Shown here: one piece after another, positions 27,436 to 34,940 of the stretch
How the letters are laid out: each line of letters starts with the position of its first letter
Position numbering within the stretch: position 1 is the stretch's first letter
Assembly: GCF_000092925.1 (NCBI RefSeq)
Contig: NC_014217.1
Location: 4,092,001-4,156,000 of the forward strand
DNA: 64,000 nucleotides
DNA from: Ancylobacter novellus DSM 506
GTDB taxonomy: Bacteria; Pseudomonadota; Alphaproteobacteria; Rhizobiales; Xanthobacteraceae
Direction of reading: 5' to 3'
Position numbers and translations under genes: made by a program
The notes under the pieces: generated by a model
Databases searched by the model: none
The model's input: only the letters and a program-made list of their open reading frames with translations
What the model was told of the DNA's origin: nothing

Positions 27436-28485
27436 ATGCGTATGGGTAACGGGGACGCGGGCAAGCGCACGCAGATCGGCTTCGGACACGGGCGCGGGGG
27501 CGCTCTCGTCCTGCTTCCGGTGCTCGCCTTGCTGCTCGCCGGCTGCGCCGGGGGCGGCATTGGTGGCGGCAACGGCAATGAAGGGCCGATGGGCTCGGGC
27601 GATGCCGGCAACCAGGGCCTGTTCGGCTCGACCATGCAGACCACTACGGTCTCGCCCACCGCGGCCGCCTCTAACGCCGGCGGAACCCCGGCCGGCACCG
27701 CCGCGGTCTCGCCCGGCGATTTCGATGCCTCCCAGTTCACCTGCCCGCCGATCCAGGTGCGCGGCGGCGCCGCCGCCTGGCAGGTCACCGATCCGCAGGA
27801 CGGCGGCGTGCGCTACCAGGCGACGCTCGGCCAGTTCTCGCGCGAATGCCGCTTCACCGCGCCCGACATGAACATCCGCGTCGGCATACAGGGCCGCGTG
27901 CTGCTCGGCGCCAAGGGCGGCCCGGGCAAGCTGACCGTGCCGATCCGCCTTGCCGTGGTGGAGGAAGGCCCCGAGCCCAAGTCGGTCTGGACCAAGTTCT
28001 ACTCGGTGCCGGTGGAGATCGGCCCCGGCGTCATGCAGGTCGATTTCGGCATCGTGGCGGATGATGTGAATTTCCCCCGCCCGACGCCGGCGGTGTCCGA
28101 GCGCTATGTCATCTATGTCGGCTTCGACCCGCAGGGGGCGCAGGAGAAGCCGCAGCGCGCACGCCCGGCCACCCAGGCGCGCCCGCGTCCGCAGACGCAG
28201 CCTTCCGCCCAGCCGCAGGCCCAGCGCCCGCGCCCGGCGACGCCCGCGGCCACCGCGGCGCCGGCGCCCGTCCAGACGGCGCCCGCGGCGGCCGCCCCGG
28301 TCATCCGAACCGCGCCGGCCACGCCGGCTCCGACGGCGACGGCCCCTGCCACGACGGCCCCTGCCGCGTCGCCGTCGGCGCCGATGACCGCGCCGGCCGC
28401 CAGCGCGCCCGCGGCCAAGCCGGACGACAGCCAGACGCAGTGGATCGGCGCCCCGGCGCCCTCGACCGGCGGCTTCTCGCAATAG
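27436..28485 (+). CDS. Predicted lipoprotein with Ala/Pro-rich C-terminus
   Basis: The 349-residue product starts with a lipoprotein signal ('GALVLLPVLALLLAGCAGGG', lipobox LAGC). Residues ~90-225 look folded ('FTCPPIQVRGGAAAWQVTDP', 'RYQATLGQFSRECRF', 'RVGIQGRVLLGAKG', 'YVIYVGFDP'). From about residue 228 on, the chain is mainly Pro, Ala, Thr, Gln and Arg, probably disordered and periplasm-spanning or peptidoglycan-associated. Conserved proteins of this form exist in Rhizobiales, but I know no function. GGGGAGAG lies just before the ATG at 27436. A CTATAA box at 27338-27343 could be its -10 element. It is a candidate substrate of LspA encoded 4 kb upstream. Confidence 0.8.
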   Translation: MRMGNGDAGKRTQIGFGHGRGGALVLLPVLALLLAGCAGGGIGGGNGNEGPMGSGDAGNQGLFGSTMQTTTVSPTAAASNAGGTPAGTAAVSPGDFDASQFTCPPIQVRGGAAAWQVTDPQDGGVRYQATLGQFSRECRFTAPDMNIRVGIQGRVLLGAKGGPGKLTVPIRLAVVEEGPEPKSVWTKFYSVPVEIGPGVMQVDFGIVADDVNFPRPTPAVSERYVIYVGFDPQGAQEKPQRARPATQARPRPQTQPSAQPQAQRPRPATPAATAAPAPVQTAPAAAAPVIRTAPATPAPTATAPATTAPAASPSAPMTAPAASAPAAKPDDSQTQWIGAPAPSTGGFSQ

Positions 28486-28515
28486 TAGCGGAGCGAGTGC
28501 GCGCGGCGAGGTGGC

Positions 28516-29856
28516 TCACACCTCGTCGAAATGGCCCTTGCGGATGCGGCGGACCACCGCCCAGACCATCAGCATGACGATCGGCACCGCCACCGCCGTG
28601 GTGATGCCGACGTCGTAATGAACGCCGGCCGCCTCGGCCCGCTCGTGGAGGCCCTCCAGCGCATAGTGCAGCAGGCTGATCACGTAATAGGAGATGGCGG
28701 CGACGGAGAGCCCTTCGACCGTCTGCTGCAATCTCAGCTGCATGCGCGCGCGCTTGTTCATGGAGCTGAGCAGGTCGCGGTTCTGCTGCTCCAGTTCGAC
28801 GTCGACGCGGGTGCGCAGCAGGTTGGCGGCGCTGATCAGCTTCACCGACAGGTTGCCCTGGCGCTGCTCGATGGCCTGGCAGGTGCGCATGGCCGGCTGC
28901 ATCCGGCGCGACAGGAATTGCTGCCAGGTCGGGTAGCCGGAGATCGGCCGCTCGCCGATGGTGGCGAGGCGCGAGGTGACGATCTCCTCATAGGCGCGGG
29001 TGGCGCCGAAGCGGAACAGCGAGGCGGCGGCCTCCGCCTCAAGCTCCGCGGCAAGGGAGGTGAGCGCCTGCAGCAGCTTGTTGTTGGCCGCCAGCCCCTC
29101 GCTCTGGCGCATCTGCTCGGTCACCGCCGAGAGCTCGTGCTCGATATGGGCGACGGACGGCGCGAGGCGCTGCGCCTCCGGCAGGCCGAGCAGACCGAGG
29201 GTGCGGTAGGTTTCGATCTCCAGCACCCGCTGGACCAGCGCGCCGGCCGCGTCCGACGTCATGCCGCGATCGCGCACGAGGATGCGCACGAAGCCGGAGG
29301 GGTCGGGCTGGAAATCGGTGGCGATCTCGGCGAAGCCGTCCTCGACGTCCGAACGGGCGAGGCTGGTGCGGTCGAACAGCCGGTCGAGGGGCAGCGCGTC
29401 GGCGGTGTCGGTGACGAGGTGCAGGTCGACCGCCACCAATAGCGGTCCGGGCTGGGGCAGCTGCGCCAGCACGTCGGCGAGGCTGGCGGCGGAGGGCTGG
29501 AACGGCAGGCCGCCCTCGACGATGTCCTCGGCCGGCAGCTCCCAGGTATAGGTGGTGAACTCGGCGTGCCGCTCCCAGCGCAGCGTCGCGCCGCCGAACG
29601 AGACGCGGTGCTGCTTGGCCTCGCGCGAGGGCTCGGGCTGGCCGCGCGCCATGCACAGGGCGGCGAAGGCGGCGCGGTCGGCGATGGCCTGCGCGCGGTC
29701 GACCAGGAAGGCGACGTGCAGGATGCGCGCCGGCGTCGACACCGGCACGAAGGGGCGGGCATGCAGCTCCGCCAGCACCGGCGCCCGCAGCGGGTGGTCG
29801 TAGAAGGCCCGGCCCGCCGCGGCGGGCTCCGTCTTCGTCGGCGTGGGCACGTTCAT
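28516..29856 (-). CDS. DUF3422 family membrane protein
   Basis: The 446-residue protein matches the DUF3422 family: N-terminal 'FYDHPLRAPVLAELHARPF', 'RWERHAEFTTYTW' and a long helical middle with 'SGYPTWQQFLSRRMQPAMRTC'. The C-terminal half contains a coiled-coil region followed by two membrane helices ('LSVAAISYYVISLLHYAL' and 'TAVAVPIVMLMVWAVV') and a basic tail. This suggests an inner-membrane protein with a large cytoplasmic domain. Function unknown. The ATG at 29856 has CAGGAG seven nt upstream; the frame is open 45 codons further up without support. Its 3' end faces the lipoprotein gene 30 nt away. Confidence 0.88.
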   Translation of the reverse strand: MNVPTPTKTEPAAAGRAFYDHPLRAPVLAELHARPFVPVSTPARILHVAFLVDRAQAIADRAAFAALCMARGQPEPSREAKQHRVSFGGATLRWERHAEFTTYTWELPAEDIVEGGLPFQPSAASLADVLAQLPQPGPLLVAVDLHLVTDTADALPLDRLFDRTSLARSDVEDGFAEIATDFQPDPSGFVRILVRDRGMTSDAAGALVQRVLEIETYRTLGLLGLPEAQRLAPSVAHIEHELSAVTEQMRQSEGLAANNKLLQALTSLAAELEAEAAASLFRFGATRAYEEIVTSRLATIGERPISGYPTWQQFLSRRMQPAMRTCQAIEQRQGNLSVKLISAANLLRTRVDVELEQQNRDLLSSMNKRARMQLRLQQTVEGLSVAAISYYVISLLHYALEGLHERAEAAGVHYDVGITTAVAVPIVMLMVWAVVRRIRKGHFDEV

Positions 29857-30001
29857 GCGCCTGCTCCTGATCGCATGCCTCTGCCTCGCATGCTCCTGCC
29901 AAGGTACGGGGGCAGGGAACTTACCGCGGCCGAGTCGGTTGCATGCTGGCGGGACGCTGGCAAGTGTCGAAAGGCGCGCAGGGCCCGTCACCCGACTGTC
30001 A

Positions 30002-30097
30002 CAAAGCGGGTGCGAAGGCGCGCGGCGCGGCCCTCCGTTACCTAGGGTCCGGCACTGTTGCGCTTTGGCATCAGCCTTTTGGCAAAGCGGGTGCGAA
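30002..30097. repeat. 15-bp direct repeat upstream of the secreted hydrolase gene
   Basis: CAAAGCGGGTGCGAA occurs at 30002-30016 and again at 30083-30097. Both lie in the 29857-30167 gap between the divergent DUF3422 and hydrolase genes, so they could be paired regulatory sites. The gap contains no gene that I can support. Confidence 0.7.
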
Positions 30098-30167
30098 TCA
30101 GAATCCCGTTTGCAATGGGTCTAGGGCGCAGCGCATGAAGATGAGCGGTTGTTTCAGGATTTGTGAC

Positions 30168-31004
30168 ATGAGATTCGCGCGGGTCTGGGCCGTTTTCCTG
30201 ACTGTTTTCGCCATTGCCATCGCCGCCCTCGCCGTTCCGGCCAGCGCCCAGTCCAGACAGACGCAGCAGCCGCGCGTCTATCTCCTGCGCGGCCTCGCCA
30301 ACATCTTCTCGCTGGGCATGGACGACCTCGCCGCCAAGCTCAATGCGCGCGGCATCAAGGCGAGCGTGCACTCCTATGCCGACCTGCAGGCGCTGAGCAA
30401 TTACGCCATCCAGCAGGCGACCACGGGCAAGCGCGCGACCCCGGTGATCATCATCGGCCATTCGCTCGGCGCCGACGCCGCTGTCTATATGGGCAACCGC
30501 CTGACCGGCGCCGGCGTGCCGGTGCCGCTGGTGGTGACCTTCGACCCGGTCAACATGACCGTCGCCTCGGCCAAGATCGGCAAGGTGGTGAATTATTACC
30601 AGGCCGGCGGGTCGGGCAAGCCGGTGTCCGGCCCGCGGGTGGAGAACATCGATCTCACCTCGTCGGGCGCGCTCAGCCATTTCAACATCGACAAGGCGGC
30701 CGAGCTGCATAACCGCGTGATCGCCATGATCCAGCGTCCGGTGCGCACGCGTCCGATCGCCTCCAAGCCGAAGCCGAAGCCTCCGGTCGACGCCGCGGCG
30801 GCGAGCACCGCCACGCCGGACGCGACCCCGGCCTCCGCGCCCGCCGAGACCCCGGCGGCGACGCCCGCCAGCACGCCGGCGGCCCCGGTCGCGCCGGCCT
30901 CCTCGACCTCCAGCTCCGCCGCCCCCGCCACCGCGGGCACCGAGACCGCCGCCGCGCCGAGCGCCGCGGTCGTCGCCCCGGCCGGGGTCGGCACGTCGAA
31001 CTGA
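30168..31004 (+). CDS. Secreted alpha/beta-hydrolase (lipase/thioesterase-like) with low-complexity tail
   Basis: The 278-residue protein has a signal peptide ('RVWAVFLTVFAIAIAALAVP', cleaved near 'ASAQS'). The core shows 'VYLLRGLANIFSLGMDDLAA', the nucleophile elbow 'IIIGHSLGADAAVYMG' (GHSLG) and 'VTFDPVNM', typical of alpha/beta hydrolases. The final His is likely in 'GALSHFNID'. The last ~85 residues are Lys/Pro then Ala/Thr/Pro/Ser-rich, probably disordered. Substrate unknown; it may act on lipids or peptidoglycan precursors in the periplasm. The ATG at 30168 has AGGA eight nt before it and gives a proper signal sequence; an ATG at 30135 is less convincing. Confidence 0.85.
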   Translation: MRFARVWAVFLTVFAIAIAALAVPASAQSRQTQQPRVYLLRGLANIFSLGMDDLAAKLNARGIKASVHSYADLQALSNYAIQQATTGKRATPVIIIGHSLGADAAVYMGNRLTGAGVPVPLVVTFDPVNMTVASAKIGKVVNYYQAGGSGKPVSGPRVENIDLTSSGALSHFNIDKAAELHNRVIAMIQRPVRTRPIASKPKPKPPVDAAAASTATPDATPASAPAETPAATPASTPAAPVAPASSTSSSAAPATAGTETAAAPSAAVVAPAGVGTSN

Positions 31005-31020
31005 GTTCCCCCGACCTAAA

Positions 31021-31145
31021 CGTCATCCCGGCCGAGCCCACGGGCCTTGCCTTCGGCAAGCCCGAGGACTGGCTCAGCGAGAGCTGGGATCGCTCTCCAT
31101 TCTGACGACGATCCCGGATCGGCCTGACGGCCGTCCGGGATGACG
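31021..31145. repeat. Palindromic intergenic repeat, family A (copy 3, with insert)
   Basis: It starts CGTCATCCCGGCCGAGCCC and ends GGCCGTCCGGGATGACG. The left half carries an additional hairpin, CGGGCCTTGCCTTCGGCAAGCCCG, like the one in the family B copy at 4821-4966, which shows that pieces move between families. It sits between the convergent hydrolase and 136-residue-protein genes. Confidence 0.88.
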
Positions 31146-31157
31146 TTTGTTGAATTT

Positions 31158-31568
31158 TCAGGCCGGCACCACCGAGAACACGACGAAGGTGTGCATGTCG
31201 CCGTCCTCGTCGCGCAGCGAGACATATTCGCCGGGCACGAAGGGGTGGTCGCCGAAGCGGTAGCCGGTCTCGTCGTCCTCGCTGTCGCCCTGCTCGTAGT
31301 CGAACACCCAGTTCGAGCCACCCGTGCCGCCGGCGCGATGCACCAGCAGACCTTCCTCGCGCTCCTCATTGCCCCAGAAGCGGGTGACGATGCAGGCCTC
31401 GCGTACCTCTTTCCACGCCTCCGGATCGATATGGCCGTCCTCGCCGAGCGGCGCGACGAACTCATAGCCATGGCGGGCGCTGCCGTCGGGAAAATCCTTC
31501 GAGCGGGCGAGATGCAGCCTGATGCGCTGGAGCGCCTTCGGGGCGAGCTTGGCGGCGACATTGTTCAT
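31158..31568 (-). CDS. Conserved hypothetical protein, 136 residues
   Basis: A small soluble protein without signal peptide or membrane segment. It is acidic in the second half ('DYEQGDSEDDETGYRFG') and ends 'EYVSLRDEDGDMHTFVVFSVVPA', which looks like beta strands. I do not recognise a domain. The ATG at 31568 has GGGAG six nt upstream, and codon use is like its neighbours, so I consider it a real gene. The frame stays open upstream into repeats, which is not coding. Confidence 0.75.
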   Translation of the reverse strand: MNNVAAKLAPKALQRIRLHLARSKDFPDGSARHGYEFVAPLGEDGHIDPEAWKEVREACIVTRFWGNEEREEGLLVHRAGGTGGSNWVFDYEQGDSEDDETGYRFGDHPFVPGEYVSLRDEDGDMHTFVVFSVVPA

Positions 31569-31676
31569 GGGCGTCTCCCTCTTCCTTGAGCCGGGCCGAG
31601 AGCGCACGGCTATAGGAGAGAGGTGTGCCCTTCCTTGATCCGGCGCAAGGTTGCGCGGGCGGGTGTGAACTAACGT

Positions 31677-31715
31677 CGTCATTCCGGCCGAAGCGTAGCG
31701 GAGAGCCGGGATCGC
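31677..31715. repeat. Half copy of repeat family A
   Basis: CGTCATTCCGGCCGAAGCGTAGCGGAGAGCCGGGATCGCG matches the left half of the family A repeat. The right half is absent. It is part of the 31569-32011 gap, which also holds a family C copy and an inverted repeat before glcD, but no gene. Confidence 0.75.
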
Positions 31716-31768
31716 GTGCCAGCGTGATCGCAGGGCGGCCGGTAGGTCTTTCACCACATTTCCCGCGC

Positions 31769-31852
31769 TCATCCCCGGGCTTGACCCGGGAATCCAGAGG
31801 TGCCGGTGCGCCCCAGTCCCCCTGGGTGCCCGGGTCAAGCCCGGGCATGAGG
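31769..31852. repeat. Palindromic intergenic repeat, family C (copy 4)
   Basis: CTCATCCCCGGGCTTGACCCGGGAATCCAGAGG is mirrored by GGGTGCCCGGGTCAAGCCCGGGCATGAG. Both halves also form their own hairpins around CTTGAC / GTCAAG. It lies in the gap between the divergent small-protein and glcD genes. Confidence 0.9.
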
Positions 31853-31920
31853 GAAGAAGGGGGAGGCGGTCTACGGCTTCGTTGCACCCGCTCCGCCGCC
31901 GCCAACGGATTTTCATCCGT

Positions 31921-31953
31921 GGTCTAGTTTTTTGACCATAGGCGCGCTAGACC
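31921..31953 (+). promoter_or_regulatory. Inverted repeat upstream of the glycolate oxidase operon (possible operator)
   Basis: GGTCTAG (31921-31927) and CTAGACC (31947-31953) form a 7-bp inverted repeat with a 19-nt spacer that contains TTGACC (31932-31937), a possible -35 box. It is 58 nt before the glcD start. A TGGTC...GACCA pair is also nested here. GntR-type regulators such as GlcC bind GGTC-containing palindromes, so a regulator of that type is conceivable; no regulator gene is adjacent. Confidence 0.4.
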
Positions 31954-32011
31954 CTTTTCCCTAGAATGGCTCGAAGCAAGAACGCCAGTCGAACCATACG
32001 GGAGAAGCGCC

Positions 32012-33508
32012 ATGGCCGGTCTCGTCATGCCGGAACCGAAGGCCGATATCCTGGCCCGCCGGGCGCAGATCATCGCCGATTTGCGCGCCATCGTGCCGGG
32101 CGAGGGGGTCATCGACACCGAGACCGAGATGCGCCCCTTCGAGAGCGACGGGGTGACCGCCTATCGCCAGATGCCGCTCACCGTGGTGCTGCCCTCGACC
32201 ACCGAGCAGGTGTCGCAGGTGCTGGCCTATGCGCATGCGAACGGCATTCCCGTTGTGCCGCGCGGCGCGGGCACCTCGCTGTCGGGCGGGGCGCTGCCGC
32301 TCGCCGACGGCATCCTGCTCGGCATGGGCAAGTTCAACCGCATCCTGGACATCGACTTCGCCAACCGCACCGTGGTCGCCCAGCCCGGCGTGACCAATCT
32401 CGGCATCACCACGGCGGTGGCGCATGAGGGCTTCTATTACGCCCCCGATCCCTCCTCGCAGATCGCCTGCACCATCGGCGGCAATGTCGGCGAGAATTCC
32501 GGCGGCGTGCACTGCCTGAAATACGGCCTGACCACCAACAACGTGCTCGGCGTCGAGATGGTGCTGATCACCGGCGAGATCATCCGCATCGGCGGGCAGC
32601 ATCTCGATTCCGGCGGGCTGGACCTGCTCGGCCTCATCGTCGGCTCGGAGGGACTGCTGGGCGTCGTCACCGAGGTGACGGTGCGCATCCTCAAGAAGCC
32701 CGAGACCGCCCGCGCCGTGCTGATGGGCTTCCCCTCCTCCGAGGCCGCCGGCGCCTGCGTCGCCGCCATCATCGCCGCCGGCATCATCCCCGGCGGCATG
32801 GAGATGATGGACCGGATGATGATCCACGCCTCCGAGGCCTTCGTGAATGTCGGCTACCCGCTCGACGTCGAGGCGCTCCTGATCGTCGAGCTCGACGGGC
32901 CGGAGGCCGAGGTGAACCACCTCATCGAGCGCGTCGGCGAGATCGGCAACGGGCTCGGCTGCCTGACGCTGCGCGCCTCCACCAGCGAGGAGGAGCGCAT
33001 CGCCTTCTGGGCCGGCCGCAAGGCCGCCTTCCCGGCGGTCGGGCGCATCTCGCCGGACTATCTCTGCATGGACGGCACCATCCCTCGCAAGGCGCTGCCG
33101 GAGGTGCTGAGCCGCATGGAGCAGATGTCGGAGAAGTACGGCCTGCGCTGCGGCAACGTCTTCCATGCCGGCGACGGCAATCTGCACCCGCTGATCTGCT
33201 ACGACGCCAACAAGCCGGGCGAGCTGGAGAAGGCCGAGGCCTTCGGCGCCGACATCCTGCTGCTTTGCGTCGAGGTCGGCGGCGTGCTGACCGGCGAGCA
33301 CGGCGTCGGCGTCGAGAAGCGCGACCTGATGGGGTCGATGTTCGACGAGACCGACCTCGCCCATCAGCAGCGGCTGAAATGCGCCTTCGATCCGAACTCC
33401 CTGCTCAACCCCGGCAAGGTGTTCCCGCAGCTCCACCGCTGCGCCGAACTGGGGCGCATGCATGTGTCGGGCGGCAAGCTGCCCTTCCCGGACATTCCGA
33501 GGTTCTGA
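32012..33508 (+). CDS. glcD: Glycolate oxidase, FAD-binding catalytic subunit
   Basis: The 498-residue flavoprotein oxidises glycolate (or D-lactate) to glyoxylate, passing electrons through GlcE and GlcF to the respiratory chain. The FAD-binding domain shows 'VPRGAGTSLSGGALP', 'VAQPGVTNLGI', 'IGGNVGENSGGVHCLKYG' and 'VGSEGLLGVVTEVTVRI'. The C-terminal oxidase domain shows 'VFHAGDGNLHPLICYD' and 'LTGEHGVGVEKRDLM'. Length agrees with GlcD (about 499). A good ribosome-binding site (GGGAGAAG) precedes the ATG. It starts the operon; the next gene begins 9 nt after its stop. Confidence 0.95.
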   Translation: MAGLVMPEPKADILARRAQIIADLRAIVPGEGVIDTETEMRPFESDGVTAYRQMPLTVVLPSTTEQVSQVLAYAHANGIPVVPRGAGTSLSGGALPLADGILLGMGKFNRILDIDFANRTVVAQPGVTNLGITTAVAHEGFYYAPDPSSQIACTIGGNVGENSGGVHCLKYGLTTNNVLGVEMVLITGEIIRIGGQHLDSGGLDLLGLIVGSEGLLGVVTEVTVRILKKPETARAVLMGFPSSEAAGACVAAIIAAGIIPGGMEMMDRMMIHASEAFVNVGYPLDVEALLIVELDGPEAEVNHLIERVGEIGNGLGCLTLRASTSEEERIAFWAGRKAAFPAVGRISPDYLCMDGTIPRKALPEVLSRMEQMSEKYGLRCGNVFHAGDGNLHPLICYDANKPGELEKAEAFGADILLLCVEVGGVLTGEHGVGVEKRDLMGSMFDETDLAHQQRLKCAFDPNSLLNPGKVFPQLHRCAELGRMHVSGGKLPFPDIPRF

Positions 33509-33517
33509 ACGCCACCG

Positions 33518-34939
33518 ATGGCCACCCTCCTCGTCCGCAATGTCACCGTTTTGGTCACCATGGACGGCGCGCGTCGCGAGATCGCCGGCGGTGGCCTTTT
33601 CGCGCGCGATGGCGTGATCGAACAGGTCGGGCCGAGCGAGGCGCTGCCGGCGACAGCCGACGAGATCCTCGACCTTTCCGGCCACGTCGTGCTGCCGGGC
33701 CTCGTCAACGCCCATCATCATCTCGACCAGACGCTGACCCGCGCTTTGCCGGCGGCGCAGAACATCAACCTCTTCCGCTGGCTGAAGGCGCATTACCGGC
33801 TGTGGGCGGCGCGCACGCCCGAGGCCTCGCGCACCGCGACGCTGGTCGGGCTGGCGGAGCTGGCGCTGTCCGGCTGCACCACCTGCTTCGACCACGCCTA
33901 TGTCTTCCGCAATGGCTGCAAGGTCGACGACCAGATCGCCGCCGCCCGCGAGATCGGCCTGCGCTTCATGGTCTCGCGCGGGTCGATGTCGCTGGGCGAA
34001 AGCCGAGGCGGCCTGCCGCCGGACGATTGCGTCGAGGATGAGGACGACATCCTCGCCGACTCGGAGCGCGTGATCGGCCGCTATCACGACGCCGCGCCCG
34101 GCTCGATGCTTCAGATGGCGCTGGCCCCCTGCTCGCCCTTCTCGGTGACGCCGGAGCTGATGCGGGAGAGCGCCGCGCTGGCGCGGGCCAAGGGCGTGCG
34201 CCTGCACACCCATCTCGCCGAAACCATCGACGAGGAGCGCTTCACGCTGGAGCGCTTCGGCAAGCGGCCGGTCGCCTATATGGAGGAGCTCGGCTGGCTC
34301 GGCGACGACGTCTGGTTCGCCCACGCGGTCCATGTGAACGCGCATGAGATCGGCTGCTTCGCCGATGCCGGGGTGGGCGTCTGCCATTGCCCGTCGTCCA
34401 ATATGCGCCTCGCCTCCGGCATCGCGCCGGTGAGGGCCTATCGCGGGGCCGGCGTGAAGGTCGGCCTCGGCGTCGACGGTTCGGCCTCGAATGACGGCAA
34501 CAACCTGCTGGCCGAGGCGCGCCAGGCCATGCTGCTGGCGCGGCTGCAGATTTCGCTGCGGCCGCCGGAAGGGCCGGACACGCAGCTTTCCACTTCCGAT
34601 CCCTCGCGCGACGGCGAATGGATGACCGCCCGCGAGGCGCTGGAGCTGGCGACGCTCGGCGGCGCGGCGGTGCTGGGACGCTCGGATATCGGCTCGCTGG
34701 AGCCGGGCAAATGCGCCGACTTCTTCGCGCTGCGGCTCGACGATGTCGCCTTCGCCGGCGGCCTCGCCGACCCCGTGGCCGCGGCGCTGTTCTGCACGCC
34801 GCGCCGCGCCGCCTTCACCGTGGTGAATGGCCGTCCGGTCGTCGCCCATGGCGAGATCGTCACCATCGACCTGCCGGCGGTCGTCGCCGAGCACAACAAG
34901 CATGCCGCGCGGCTGGCCGCGCTTTCGGGAGGCGCCTGA
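33518..34939 (+). CDS. 8-oxoguanine deaminase-type amidohydrolase
   Basis: The 473-residue zinc amidohydrolase belongs to the aminohydrolase group that includes 8-oxoguanine deaminase, guanine deaminase and chlorinated-triazine hydrolases. Metal ligands are seen in 'GLVNAHHHLDQTL' (HxH), 'LHTHLAETIDEE', 'VWFAHAVHVNAHE' and 'LGVDGSASNDGNN'. The segments 'TRALPAAQNINLFRWLKAHY', 'GCTTCFDHAYVF' and 'SRGSMSLGESRGGLPPD' resemble characterised 8-oxoguanine deaminases (Pa0142-like), which make uric acid and ammonia. Substrate assignment is by resemblance only. It sits between glcD (9-nt gap) and glcE (1 nt after its stop), so it is an integral part of the operon. Confidence 0.82.
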   Translation: MATLLVRNVTVLVTMDGARREIAGGGLFARDGVIEQVGPSEALPATADEILDLSGHVVLPGLVNAHHHLDQTLTRALPAAQNINLFRWLKAHYRLWAARTPEASRTATLVGLAELALSGCTTCFDHAYVFRNGCKVDDQIAAAREIGLRFMVSRGSMSLGESRGGLPPDDCVEDEDDILADSERVIGRYHDAAPGSMLQMALAPCSPFSVTPELMRESAALARAKGVRLHTHLAETIDEERFTLERFGKRPVAYMEELGWLGDDVWFAHAVHVNAHEIGCFADAGVGVCHCPSSNMRLASGIAPVRAYRGAGVKVGLGVDGSASNDGNNLLAEARQAMLLARLQISLRPPEGPDTQLSTSDPSRDGEWMTAREALELATLGGAAVLGRSDIGSLEPGKCADFFALRLDDVAFAGGLADPVAAALFCTPRRAAFTVVNGRPVVAHGEIVTIDLPAVVAEHNKHAARLAALSGGA

Positions 34940-34940
34940 G

